A stretch of DNA of 64,000 bases from Streptomyces luteogriseus. Its GTDB lineage: Bacteria; Actinomycetota; Actinomycetes; Streptomycetales; Streptomycetaceae. Under the pieces are notes generated by a model. The model had not been told where the DNA came from, did not search any database, and saw only the letters and a list, made by a program, of their open reading frames with translations. This document shows positions 1 through 7,981 of this stretch, piece by piece (the first letter of the stretch is position 1; every line of letters begins with the position of its first letter). The position numbers and the translations under genes are program-made. The stretch spans positions 1,550,001 through 1,614,000 of the forward strand of contig NZ_JACHMS010000001.1 of assembly GCF_014205055.1 (NCBI RefSeq), read 5' to 3'.

Positions 1-287
1 TGCCGTACGGAGAAGGCGCCGCGCGCCTCGAGTATCCGTACGACCTCCTGCTTGGCCCTGCGGTCCAGATCGGCCAGCGGCATGCCCTTGCGGCGCTCCA
101 TGGCGGCCAGAATGTGATCGAGGGAGTCGGCGAGCTGGGGCAGCCGTACGGCGACGGCGTCCTTGCCCTCCCAGGCCAGGACGACGTCGTCGGGGCCGGC
201 CTCGTCGGGCGGGATCATCTCGCCGCCCATGGCGTCGACCAGGGGCTTGACGGCCGCGATGAACGGCTCGTCCCCCGCGCCGCTCAC
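1..287 (-). CDS. DauR/YheO-type HTH protein, partial (runs off the left edge)
   Basis: About 95 codons of the N-terminal part are visible; the frame is open at position 1. The last visible stretch, AKQEVVRILEARGAFSVRH, matches the start of the C-terminal DauR/YheO-type helix-turn-helix, in which a basic helix leads to ERGxF and then a recognition helix that would lie outside the window. The N-terminal part has no motif I can name. The chosen GTG start at 287-285 overlaps the TGA of the upstream 83-residue gene as GTGA, so the two are probably co-translated. Likely a DNA-binding regulator, but its ligand and targets cannot be read from this fragment. Confidence 0.6.
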   Translation of the reverse strand, partial: MSGAGDEPFIAAVKPLVDAMGGEMIPPDEAGPDDVVLAWEGKDAVAVRLPQLADSLDHILAAMERRKGMPLADLDRRAKQEVVRILEARGAFSVR

Positions 288-535
288 GCCTCGCCCTCCT
301 CGACCACGTTGACCTGGAGCGAGACCCGGGTGGCACCGGCCTCCAGGGCCTTGCGGAGCAGGGCGTCCACGGCGGTGAGCACCGCGTCGGCACCGCCCTC
401 GGCGGTGTTGCCGAACGGGCCCACGTCCACGGCGTCCAGCTCGGCGGCCTCGATGACCTCCCGGGCCACCAGCGCGTGCGCGGGCGCCTCGTCGAGGTCG
501 AAGGGCTCGGTCGTGAACTCCACTTTCAGTCGCAC
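284..535 (-). CDS. MTH1187/YkoF-like (COG0011) small protein
   Basis: An 83-residue protein with the pattern of the MTH1187/YkoF thiamine-binding superfamily: an opening beta strand KVEFTTEPF, the loop VGPFGNTAEGG (family: VGPxGTxxEG), and a closing ATRVSLQVNVV strand. Members form ferredoxin-like dimers or tetramers, and some bind hydroxymethylpyrimidine or thiamine; whether this one does is inference. I chose GTG at 535 because the family usually opens directly with this strand and a GGGGG run lies just upstream. An ATG at 550 in the same frame is the alternative. It overlaps the downstream HTH gene by four bases, so the pair is an operon. A cytoplasmic ligand-binding partner for that regulator is possible. 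Confidence 0.6.
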   Translation of the reverse strand: MRLKVEFTTEPFDLDEAPAHALVAREVIEAAELDAVDVGPFGNTAEGGADAVLTAVDALLRKALEAGATRVSLQVNVVEEGEA

Positions 536-733
536 TGTGCCCCCATGCATCTGCTCCGACCCGCGCGTGCCGCCAGGTCCGCGATCGGGACCGGAACGCC
601 CCGGCCGCTTGGGGAGACCTTAACGGACACGGTCGCGGACCTCGCCTGCTCAGCGGGCCCCGATCCGTGCGACGGATGTGCCGCCCCACCGCGTAGAGCA
701 GAGGACGAATCCACACAGGGAGGGGAACGCGAG

Positions 734-1816
734 GTGCGCACATTCAGGAGTGCTGTTCTCAGGGGTGCCGGAGGTACGGCGATCGCGGCGGCGGCCATGG
801 CCGCGCTGACCGCGTCCCAGGCGCCGGGGGCGCTCCCGGCCCGGGCGGCGGAGCCCGCGCGTCAGGCGACACCCGCCGAACGCGGGCCGAGCGTGTCCGG
901 CGACACCCCCTACCGCACCGAGCTGCCGCCGCTGCGGACGGGGAAGCGGAAGAAGGGCACCGGGCCGATGACGGAGGGCGGCGCCCTCCCGGCGAGCATG
1001 TTCGCCGCGTACCGGCACGCCGAGCGGGAGCTGGCCCGCACCACCCCCGCCTGCGGACTGCGGTGGCAGCTGCCGGCCGCGATCGGGCAGGTGGAGTCCG
1101 GGCAGGCGCGCGGCGGCCGGGTGACGGCGGACGGCACGACCGCGACGCCGATCCTCGGCCCCCGGCTGAACGGCGGCCCCTTCGCCGTCATCCGCGACAC
1201 CGACCACGGGGCGTACGACGGGGACACGGCCTACGACCGCGCGGTGGGCCCGATGCAGTTCATCCCGTCCACCTGGGCCCGCTGGGGAGCCGACGGCAAC
1301 GGCGACGGCCGGGCGGACCCGAACAACGTCTTCGACGCCGCGCTCGCCGCGGGCCGCTATCTGTGTGCGGGCGGCCGGAACCTGTCCGACCCGGCCGACC
1401 TGGACCGGGCGATCCTCGGCTACAACCACTCGCGGGCGTACCTGCTCATGGTCAGGGCCTGGTACGCGCACTTCCTGGAAGGGCACCGGGTGGTGCCGGA
1501 CGGCCGCGGCGAGATGCCGGGCCGACCGGAGCCGGGGCGCCGCCCGGGCACGCCGAAGCCCGCCGCGCCGGAACACTCCGGCCGCCCGAGTGCGGCCCCC
1601 TCCCGTTCGCCCGCCACGCCGCCCGCCTCGCCTTCCCCCGCTCCGTCCCGTCCGGCAGGCGGAGCCGGGGAGTTGGACGAGCCGCTGCTCCCCGTGCCCG
1701 ACCCGGAGGTGCGGCTGCCCGGGGACGGGGTGCTGCCCGGCGACGGTCCGCTGACCAGCAACGGTGAGGACACAATGGGAACCGACCCCTCCACAACCAC
1801 GGCTACCGGGGGGTAA
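734..1816 (+). CDS. Secreted lytic murein transglycosylase (SLT/MltB-like)
   Basis: A 360-residue exported protein. A basic N-terminus and an Ala-rich hydrophobic stretch ending at PARAA form a signal peptide or anchor. The central part has the lytic transglycosylase fold: LPAAIGQVESGQ carries the catalytic Glu, followed by AVGPMQFIPSTWARWG, an Asp/Asn-rich NGDGRADPNNVFDAALAAGRYLC segment and ILGYNHSRAYL. It would cleave the MurNAc-GlcNAc bond of peptidoglycan to give 1,6-anhydro ends. The last 100 residues are Pro-rich and disordered-looking. GTG at 734 follows an AGGGAGGGG Shine-Dalgarno; a longer open frame begins upstream but lacks one. It lies just before the sigma factor gene and the mce operon on the same strand. 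Confidence 0.85.
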   Translation: MRTFRSAVLRGAGGTAIAAAAMAALTASQAPGALPARAAEPARQATPAERGPSVSGDTPYRTELPPLRTGKRKKGTGPMTEGGALPASMFAAYRHAERELARTTPACGLRWQLPAAIGQVESGQARGGRVTADGTTATPILGPRLNGGPFAVIRDTDHGAYDGDTAYDRAVGPMQFIPSTWARWGADGNGDGRADPNNVFDAALAAGRYLCAGGRNLSDPADLDRAILGYNHSRAYLLMVRAWYAHFLEGHRVVPDGRGEMPGRPEPGRRPGTPKPAAPEHSGRPSAAPSRSPATPPASPSPAPSRPAGGAGELDEPLLPVPDPEVRLPGDGVLPGDGPLTSNGEDTMGTDPSTTTATGG

Positions 1817-1871
1817 TGTCGCCAGCCGCCGGACGGCACAGGAACCGGCGGGTGAGCGTGGAGGGGCCCTC

Positions 1872-3002
1872 ATGGCGACGGACATGCCTGCTGAGGCAGA
1901 GGCGGCCATGGCTGCTCGGACACAGGAGGCCCACGACCGTTGGCAGCGCATGTGGAGCCACCGCGAGCAGCTGCTCAAGGTGGCCCGGCGGCGGTCGATG
2001 AGCCTGGAGGACGCCGAGGACGCCGTGCACGAGGCGATGCTGCGCGCCGCGGAGCGCCCGGACCTCGACGACGAGCGCCTCGGCGCCTGGCTGACCACCG
2101 TGACCATGCGGCTGTGCGTCGACCGGTACCGCCAGGTCAACCGGGAGGCCGAGGTCCGCACCAGCCCCACGCTCGTCGCGCCCGGTCCGGTGCCCGTCGA
2201 CGAGGTCGTGTGCGACCGGGCCGAGGCCAGGTGGCTGGCGGTGCGCAGCGGGGACCTGCCCGCCCGCCAGGCGGAGGCGCTCCGGCTGAAGTCCGAGGAC
2301 CTGGACGTCGGGCAGGTCGCCGTGCGGATGGGGCTGAGCTACCGGACCGTCGAGTCGTTGCTGGCCCGGGCCCGGCGCACGCTGCGCGCCTCGCTGGCCG
2401 GGACGCTGGGGGTCGTGCTGTTCCTGATCGGGCGCGGGCGGCCACGCGGGGGCGGCAAGGCACACGCGGTGGCCGTCGCCTCCACGGCCGCGACCCTGGC
2501 GGTGGCGGGGTTCGTCCTGCCGTACGCGCTCGACGGGGGCGGGAGCGGGGGCGGCCCCGCGTCGAAGCCCTCCGTGTCGGGGCCTTCCGAGGCGATCCGG
2601 CCCGACGGTGACGGCCGGGTGGGCACTCCCGGATCGCCCGGGTCGTCGTCCGTGCCGGCGGTGCCCGGTGGGCGGGCGGCGGAGTCTCCCGCCGCCGGTC
2701 CGCTGCTGCCGCTGTCCGTGCCGTCCCTGCCGGAGGCTCCGGTGCCCCCGCTTCCGGCGCTGTCGGCCCCCGAGGTCCCAGTGGTTCCGCAGGTCCCGGA
2801 CGTGCCCAAGGTGCCGGAGCTGCCCGAGCTCGCCGACGTGACCGAAACGCCGGGCCTCCCGGATGTGCCCGACGTCCCGGATGTGCCGGACGTTCCGGCC
2901 GAGTCCGCCGTCCCGTCGGTCGGATCGACCCCGGCGACCCCCTCCGTTCTGGACACGTCCGCCGTGCCGGACGCCCTCCCCATGACGCCCGCGCTCCCGT
3001 AG
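1872..3002 (+). CDS. ECF-like sigma-70 family factor with membrane-spanning Pro/Val-rich C-terminus
   Basis: A 376-residue protein. Region 2 covers roughly residues 20-85 (ending WLTTVTMRLCVDRYRQVNRE) and region 4 roughly 120-175 (ARQAEALRLK, then YRTVESLLARARRTL). Region 4 is followed by a short hydrophobic patch, a clear membrane segment (AVASTAATLAVAGFVLPYAL), and about 150 residues of Pro/Val/Asp-rich sequence with PDVP repeats. ECF factors are usually about 170-200 residues with a separate anti-sigma; here no anti-sigma gene is adjacent. I infer that the tail may tether or gate the factor at the membrane. ATG at 1872 is chosen because a GGAGGGG site lies just upstream. A hairpin follows the stop. 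Confidence 0.8.
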   Translation: MATDMPAEAEAAMAARTQEAHDRWQRMWSHREQLLKVARRRSMSLEDAEDAVHEAMLRAAERPDLDDERLGAWLTTVTMRLCVDRYRQVNREAEVRTSPTLVAPGPVPVDEVVCDRAEARWLAVRSGDLPARQAEALRLKSEDLDVGQVAVRMGLSYRTVESLLARARRTLRASLAGTLGVVLFLIGRGRPRGGGKAHAVAVASTAATLAVAGFVLPYALDGGGSGGGPASKPSVSGPSEAIRPDGDGRVGTPGSPGSSSVPAVPGGRAAESPAAGPLLPLSVPSLPEAPVPPLPALSAPEVPVVPQVPDVPKVPELPELADVTETPGLPDVPDVPDVPDVPAESAVPSVGSTPATPSVLDTSAVPDALPMTPALP

Positions 3003-3012
3003 AACCGCACGT

Positions 3013-3035
3013 CGGGCCGCCCCTGGAGCGGCCCG
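3013..3035 (+). terminator. Hairpin after the sigma factor gene
   Basis: CGGGCCGC and GCGGCCCG form an 8-bp stem with a 7-base loop, ten bases after the sigma factor stop. There is no T-run directly behind it, so termination is plausible but not certain. Confidence 0.4.
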
Positions 3036-3148
3036 CCACCCGGCCCGCGAAACCCGTTCGAAAAAAATCCGCCCCGGTCGCGACGGACGCCCCGCCCTTC
3101 CCCGTAGAGCAGATGTCGGAGCTGCTCCACGGCTGAAGGGTGAACCGG

Positions 3149-4096
3149 ATGGGTGTCGAGATCTGCGTGGAAGGGCTGACCAAGTCCTTCGGTCACCAGG
3201 TCATCTGGCAGGACGTCTCGCTGACGCTGCCCGCCGGGGAGGTCTCGGTCATGCTCGGCCCCTCGGGCACGGGCAAGTCGGTGTTCCTCAAGACGCTCGT
3301 CGGACTGCTGAAGCCGGAGCGCGGCTCGATCACGATCCAGGGCCGGGACATCACCAAGCTCCGCGAGCACGAGCTGTACGAGGTGCGGAAGCTGTTCGGG
3401 GTGCTGTTCCAGGACGGCGCGCTGTTCGGCTCGATGAACCTCTACGACAACATCGCCTTCCCGCTGCGCGAGCACACCCGCAAGTCCGAGAGCGAGATCA
3501 GGCGGATCGTCCTCGAGAAGATGGACATGGTCGGCCTGATCGGCGCCGAGGAGAAGCTGCCCGGCGAGATCTCCGGCGGCATGCGCAAACGGGCCGGGCT
3601 GGCCCGCGCCCTGGTGCTCGATCCGGAGGTCATCCTCTTCGACGAGCCGGACTCGGGGCTCGACCCGGTGCGTGTGGCCTATCTCAACCAGCTGATCGTC
3701 GACCTCAACGCGCAGATCGACGCGACGTTCCTGATCGTCACGCACGACATCGCCTCGGCCCGCCAGGTGCCCGACAACATCGGGCTGCTGTTCCGGCGCG
3801 AGCTGGTCATGTTCGGCCCCCGGGAGAAGCTGCTGACCAGCGACGAGCCGGTCGTACGGCAGTTCCTGAACGGCCGGATGCAGGGGCCGATCGGCATGGC
3901 CGAGGAGAAGGACGCCGCCCAGGTCGAGCAGGAGCTCGCGCAGCTCGGCGCCGGCGCGCGCACGGAGACTCCCGGCGGCCGGGACCTGACTCCCCGCCTG
4001 CTGCCGGGGCCGGGCATCACGCGCCCGCCCCGCTGGGAGGCGATCGCCGCACGTGAGGCCGAGCCGCACCGCCGCAAGGAGGTGGCGGACGCATGA
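3149..4096 (+). CDS. Mce transporter ATPase (MlaF/Mkl-like)
   Basis: A 315-residue ABC ATPase. Walker A is LGPSGTGKSVFLK (about residues 38-50), the Q-loop is LFQDGALFGSMNLYDN, the signature is EISGGMRKRAGLARAL, and Walker B is VILFDEPDSGLDP. The DGALFGSMNLYDN segment and the long C-terminal tail are typical of MlaF/Mkl ATPases, which power MCE lipid importers. It should sit on the cytoplasmic side of the two YrbE permeases encoded next. ATG at 3149 fits the GAAGGG site eight bases upstream; a GTG at 3140 is too close to it. The stop overlaps the first permease start as ATGA. Confidence 0.9.
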   Translation: MGVEICVEGLTKSFGHQVIWQDVSLTLPAGEVSVMLGPSGTGKSVFLKTLVGLLKPERGSITIQGRDITKLREHELYEVRKLFGVLFQDGALFGSMNLYDNIAFPLREHTRKSESEIRRIVLEKMDMVGLIGAEEKLPGEISGGMRKRAGLARALVLDPEVILFDEPDSGLDPVRVAYLNQLIVDLNAQIDATFLIVTHDIASARQVPDNIGLLFRRELVMFGPREKLLTSDEPVVRQFLNGRMQGPIGMAEEKDAAQVEQELAQLGAGARTETPGGRDLTPRLLPGPGITRPPRWEAIAAREAEPHRRKEVADA

Positions 4097-4863
4097 GCCT
4101 GTCGCCCACCGGGGCGCTGCGGCACTCGGGGAGCCTGTTCGCGATGGCGCTGGACGTCCTGCGCACGATGCCCCGTCGCCCTTTCCAGGTGCGGGAGTTC
4201 ATCCAGCAGGCGTGGTTCGTCGCGAGTGTCACGATCCTGCCCACCGCGCTCGTGTCCATCCCCTTCGGGGCGGTCATCGCGCTGCAGATCGGCAGCCTGA
4301 CCCGGCAGCTCGGCGCCCAGTCGTTCGCCGGTGCCGCCTCGGTGCTCGCGGTCCTGCGGGAGGCCTCCCCGATCGTCACCGCGCTGCTGATCGCGGGCGC
4401 CGGCGGTACCGCCATCTGCGCGGACCTGGGTGCGCGCAAGATCCGCGAGGAGATCGACGCGATGCAGGTGCTGGGCATCGACCCGATCCACCGCCTCGTC
4501 GTCCCTCGGGTGCTGGCGTCGATGGTGGTCGCCCTGTTGCTCAACGGCCTGGTGTCGGTGGTCGGCGTCGCGGGTGGCTACTTCTTCAACGTGGTCCTCC
4601 AGAACGGCACGCCCGGCGCGTACCTGGCGTCCTTCACCACCCTCGCGCAGCTCTCCGACCTGTGGGCGGCCGAGCTGAAGGCGCTGGTGTTCGGGGCGAT
4701 CGCCGCGATCGTCGCCTCGTACAAGGGACTGACCGCCAAGGGCGGGCCGAAGGGCGTGGGAGACGCGGTGAACCAGTCGGTGGTGATCACCTTCATGTTG
4801 CTGTTCGTGACGAACTTCGTGATGACCGCGGTGTACTTCCAGGTCGTCCCGCAGAGGGGTTAG
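4093..4863 (+). CDS. Mce permease, YrbE/MlaE family (first)
   Basis: A 256-residue membrane protein with the MlaE/YrbE layout: an N-terminal amphipathic region, about five hydrophobic segments, and the conserved loop DLGARKIREEIDAMQVLGIDPIHRLVVPRV with the EExDAMxVLGIDP core that contacts the ATPase. It should form half of the inner-membrane permease through which MCE-delivered lipids enter. The start overlaps the ATPase gene by four bases, and three bases separate its stop from the next start, so translation is probably coupled. Confidence 0.9.
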   Translation: MSLSPTGALRHSGSLFAMALDVLRTMPRRPFQVREFIQQAWFVASVTILPTALVSIPFGAVIALQIGSLTRQLGAQSFAGAASVLAVLREASPIVTALLIAGAGGTAICADLGARKIREEIDAMQVLGIDPIHRLVVPRVLASMVVALLLNGLVSVVGVAGGYFFNVVLQNGTPGAYLASFTTLAQLSDLWAAELKALVFGAIAAIVASYKGLTAKGGPKGVGDAVNQSVVITFMLLFVTNFVMTAVYFQVVPQRG

Positions 4864-4866
4864 CCG

Positions 4867-5682
4867 ATGAGACTCCTCGACCGCCCCCTGCGCTCCCTCG
4901 AAGAGCTGGGCACCCAACTCTCCTTCTACGGCCGCTCCCTGGCCTGGACCGGCCGCACCCTGCGCCGCTACAAGAAGGAGGTCCTGCGCCTGCTCGCCGA
5001 GGTGACCTTCGGCCGTGGCGCGCTGGCCGTCGTCGGCGGCACGGTCGGCGTGATCGCCTTCCTGTCGTTCTTCACCGGCACCGAGGTCGGCCTCCAGGGC
5101 TACGCGGCCCTCAACCAGCTCGGCACCTCCAACTTCGTGGCGTTCCTGTCGGCGTACTTCAACACCCGGGAGATCGCCCCGCTGGTGGCCGGGCTCGCCC
5201 TGTCCGCGACGGTGGGCGCCGGCTTCACCGCCCAGCTCGGCGCGATGCGGATCAGTGAGGAGACCGACGCCCTGGAAGTCATGGGCGTCCCCTCGCTGCC
5301 GTTCCTCGTGACCACGCGGATGATCGCCGGGTTCGTCGCCGTGATCCCGCTGTACGTGGTCGGGCTGCTGTCCTCGTATCTGGCCGCCCGCACCATCACC
5401 ACCGGCTACTACGGGCAGTCGGCCGGCACCTACGACCACTACTTCCAGCAGTATCTGCCGCCGGTCGACGTGCTCTGGTCGTTCGGGAAGGTGATCGTCT
5501 TCGCCGTCCTGATCATCCTGGTGCACTGCTACTACGGCTATTACGCGAGCGGCGGACCGGCGGGTGTCGGCGTCGCGGTGGGCCGCGCGGTGCGCACCTC
5601 GATCGTCGCCATCAACGTCCTGGACTTCTTCCTGAGCCTCGCCATCTGGGGCGCCAGCACGACCGTACGGATCGCGGGGTGA
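4867..5682 (+). CDS. Mce permease, YrbE/MlaE family (second)
   Basis: A 271-residue paralogue of the preceding gene and the other half of the permease. The MlaE loop is present as QLGAMRISEETDALEVMGV, slightly divergent from the first copy (EETDAL for EEIDAM, and MGVPSLP for LGIDPIH), as is usual for the second permease of actinobacterial mce operons. It has about five hydrophobic segments. ATG at 4867 follows the GAGGGG run at the end of the first permease gene. The TGA overlaps the GTG of the first MCE gene. Confidence 0.9.
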   Translation: MRLLDRPLRSLEELGTQLSFYGRSLAWTGRTLRRYKKEVLRLLAEVTFGRGALAVVGGTVGVIAFLSFFTGTEVGLQGYAALNQLGTSNFVAFLSAYFNTREIAPLVAGLALSATVGAGFTAQLGAMRISEETDALEVMGVPSLPFLVTTRMIAGFVAVIPLYVVGLLSSYLAARTITTGYYGQSAGTYDHYFQQYLPPVDVLWSFGKVIVFAVLIILVHCYYGYYASGGPAGVGVAVGRAVRTSIVAINVLDFFLSLAIWGASTTVRIAG

Positions 5683-6947
5683 GTCACATGAACCGGATGA
5701 GAGTGCTCAGGCTGCGGTTGTACGGCATCGCCTTCCTCACCGTGCTCGCCCTGCTGCTGTCCCTCGCCGTGGCCGTCTACCAGCAGGCCTTCACCCCGGT
5801 CGTGCGCGTCACGCTGGAGGCCGGCAGCCTCGGCAACCAGCTCGATCCGCGGGCCGACGTCAAGCTGCGCGGGCTGCTGGTCGGCGAGGTGCGTTCGGTG
5901 CGCGCGGACGGTGAGAAGGCCACGCTCGACCTCGCGCTCAAGCCGGAGCACGTCGCGTCCATCCCGTCGGACGTGCACGCGCGGCTGCTGCCCAAGACGC
6001 TGTTCGGCGAGAAGTACGTCGACCTGGTGGCACCGCGCGGCTCCACGGCCGCCCGGCCCATCCGCGCCGGGGACGTCATCACCCAGGACCGCACCAAGGT
6101 GGGCATGGAGGTGCAACAGCTGATGAACGACCTGCTGCCCCTGCTGCGGACCGTCGAGCCGGGTGAACTCAACGCGACGCTCTCGGCGTTCGCCACCGCG
6201 CTGGAGGGCCGGGGCGACCGGATCGGCGACAACCTGACCCGCGTCGAGGACTATGTGCGGCGCCTCAACCCGCACCTGCCGTCCCTGAAGGAGGACATCG
6301 CGCGCTTCGCCGACGTCGCCGAGGTGTACGGGGACGCCGCGCCCGACCTGATGAGGATCCTGCGCAACACGGTCACCACCAGCCGCACCCTCGTCGAGAA
6401 GGAGGACCGGCTGGCCGCCGCCCTGCGCACGACCGCGACCATGGCGGGCACCACGGAGGACTTCCTGGCCGAGAACGGCGACCGGCTGATCACGCTGGGC
6501 CGGGTCTCCCGCCCCACGCTGGCGCTCTTCGCCCGCTACTCGCCCGAGTACCCGTGCCTGCTGGACGGCCTGGTGCGGCAGGAGGAGGCCTCCGAGGAGG
6601 CGTTCCGGGGCGGCAGGATGCGGATCACCCTCGAAGTGGTGCGGGCCCAGCGCGCGTACGAGCCCGGCGAGGAGCCGCGCTACGGCGAGCGGTCGGGGCC
6701 GAACTGCCGGGGTCTGCCCGGTCCGCCGGTGCCCGGCCCGAAACCCCAGCTCAACGACGGTACGTCGGCCGACGGTTCGGACGGCGCCCTGCCCGGAGGT
6801 ACGCACGTGTCCGCCACCGAGGCCGAGCAGCGGGCCGTCGGCTCGCTCGTGGCCCCCGTCCTGGGCGTGCCCGCCGACGAGGTGCCGCCCGTCACGACCC
6901 TGCTGTTCGGACCGCTGGCCCGCGGGACGGCGGTGAGCGTCGCATGA
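5679..6947 (+). CDS. MCE family protein A (first of six)
   Basis: A 422-residue protein with an N-terminal membrane anchor (LRLYGIAFLTVLALLLSLAV) followed by the MCE domain: VTLEAGSLGNQLDPRADVKLRGLLVGEVRSV, then LLPKTLFGEKYVDLV. A long helical segment follows, as in Mce1A-like proteins, which assemble into hexameric tubes spanning the cell envelope. The helix carries VEQ-type heptads suited to the barrel stalk. GTG at 5679 overlaps the permease stop; ATG at 5688 is an equally possible start with a GGGGTGAG site. It begins a chain of six tightly overlapping MCE genes, so one copy of each subunit per complex is likely. Confidence 0.9.
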   Translation: MSHMNRMRVLRLRLYGIAFLTVLALLLSLAVAVYQQAFTPVVRVTLEAGSLGNQLDPRADVKLRGLLVGEVRSVRADGEKATLDLALKPEHVASIPSDVHARLLPKTLFGEKYVDLVAPRGSTAARPIRAGDVITQDRTKVGMEVQQLMNDLLPLLRTVEPGELNATLSAFATALEGRGDRIGDNLTRVEDYVRRLNPHLPSLKEDIARFADVAEVYGDAAPDLMRILRNTVTTSRTLVEKEDRLAAALRTTATMAGTTEDFLAENGDRLITLGRVSRPTLALFARYSPEYPCLLDGLVRQEEASEEAFRGGRMRITLEVVRAQRAYEPGEEPRYGERSGPNCRGLPGPPVPGPKPQLNDGTSADGSDGALPGGTHVSATEAEQRAVGSLVAPVLGVPADEVPPVTTLLFGPLARGTAVSVA

Positions 6948-7981
6948 GGGCGACCGGAGCACGCAGCACAGCCGCGCCGCTGATCAAGTTCAGCCTGTTC
7001 GCGCTGGTCACGATCACGGCGACGGCCCTGCTCGCCGCGACCATCGTCAATGTCTCCCTCGCCGAGAAGCACACCTACCGCGCGGTGTTCAGCGATGTGA
7101 CGGGCCTGGAGGAGGGGGACGACATCCGGGTGGCCGGGGTGCGGGTCGGCGAGGTCGAGGGCATCCGGATCAAGGACCGGACGCTGGCGGAGGTCAGCTT
7201 CACGGTGGCGGCGGAGCGCCCGCTGCTCACCAGCACGCAGGCCGTGGTCCGCTACCGGAACCTGGTCGGGCAGCGGTACATCGCACTGACCGAGGGTGTG
7301 GGCACGGACACCCGGCTGCGGCCGGGCGGCACGATCCCGCTGTCGCGGACGCAGCCGGCGCTGGACCTGAACGCGCTGCTGAACGGCTTCAAGCCGCTGT
7401 TCGCCGCGCTCAGTCCGCAGGACGTCAACCAGCTCGCCACCGAGATCATCAAGACCCTCCAGGGCGAGGGCGGCACCGTCAACAGCCTGCTCGCGCACAC
7501 CGCGTCGCTCACCACGACGCTCGCGGGCCGCGACAAGCTGATCGGCTCCGTGATCGACAACCTCAACACCGTGCTGGCCACGCTCGACAAGCGCGGTGCC
7601 CGCTTCTCCGGACTGCTGAAGCAGCTGCGGCGGGTGATCTCCGGGCTGTCCGCCGACCGCAAACCCATCGGGACGTCGCTGGTGAGCATCGGCAACCTCA
7701 CCGCGGCCACCTCGGGGCTGCTGGAGGACGCCCGCCCGGCCCTGAAGGACGACATCGCCGGGCTGACCGATCTCACCGGAACGCTGAACAGGAACGAGAA
7801 GACCGTGGAGGGCGTGCTGAAGCGGCTGCCGAACAAGCTGAACGAGCTGACGGGGACGGCGTCCTACGGCTCGTGGTTCAACTTCTACCTCTGCGACTTC
7901 GACGGCCGGATCGTGCTGCCGAAGACGAAGCAGGTGCTCACTCCCGAGATGCACGTGGCGCGGGCGAGGTGCGGCGGATGA
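6944..7981 (+). CDS. MCE family protein B
   Basis: A 345-residue MCE protein. An N-terminal hydrophobic anchor (LIKFSLFALVTITATALLAA) leads into the domain YRAVFSDVTGLEEGDDIRVAGVRVGEV and LVGQRYIAL, followed by a long helical region. It is the second subunit position in the envelope-spanning MCE hexamer. The C-terminal segment with WFNFYLC is common in Mce1B-type proteins. ATGA overlaps at both ends (6944-6947 and 7978-7981) show translational coupling with its neighbours. Confidence 0.88.
   Translation: MRATGARSTAAPLIKFSLFALVTITATALLAATIVNVSLAEKHTYRAVFSDVTGLEEGDDIRVAGVRVGEVEGIRIKDRTLAEVSFTVAAERPLLTSTQAVVRYRNLVGQRYIALTEGVGTDTRLRPGGTIPLSRTQPALDLNALLNGFKPLFAALSPQDVNQLATEIIKTLQGEGGTVNSLLAHTASLTTTLAGRDKLIGSVIDNLNTVLATLDKRGARFSGLLKQLRRVISGLSADRKPIGTSLVSIGNLTAATSGLLEDARPALKDDIAGLTDLTGTLNRNEKTVEGVLKRLPNKLNELTGTASYGSWFNFYLCDFDGRIVLPKTKQVLTPEMHVARARCGG

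Noticed and set aside
476..733. Longer N-terminus of the lytic transglycosylase
   Set aside because: The extra 86 codons have no domain pattern, while GTG 734 gives a proper signal peptide and Shine-Dalgarno.
2339..5526. Long minus-strand frames across the sigma factor and mce genes
   Set aside because: They run antisense to conserved genes and have no motifs or ribosome binding sites.
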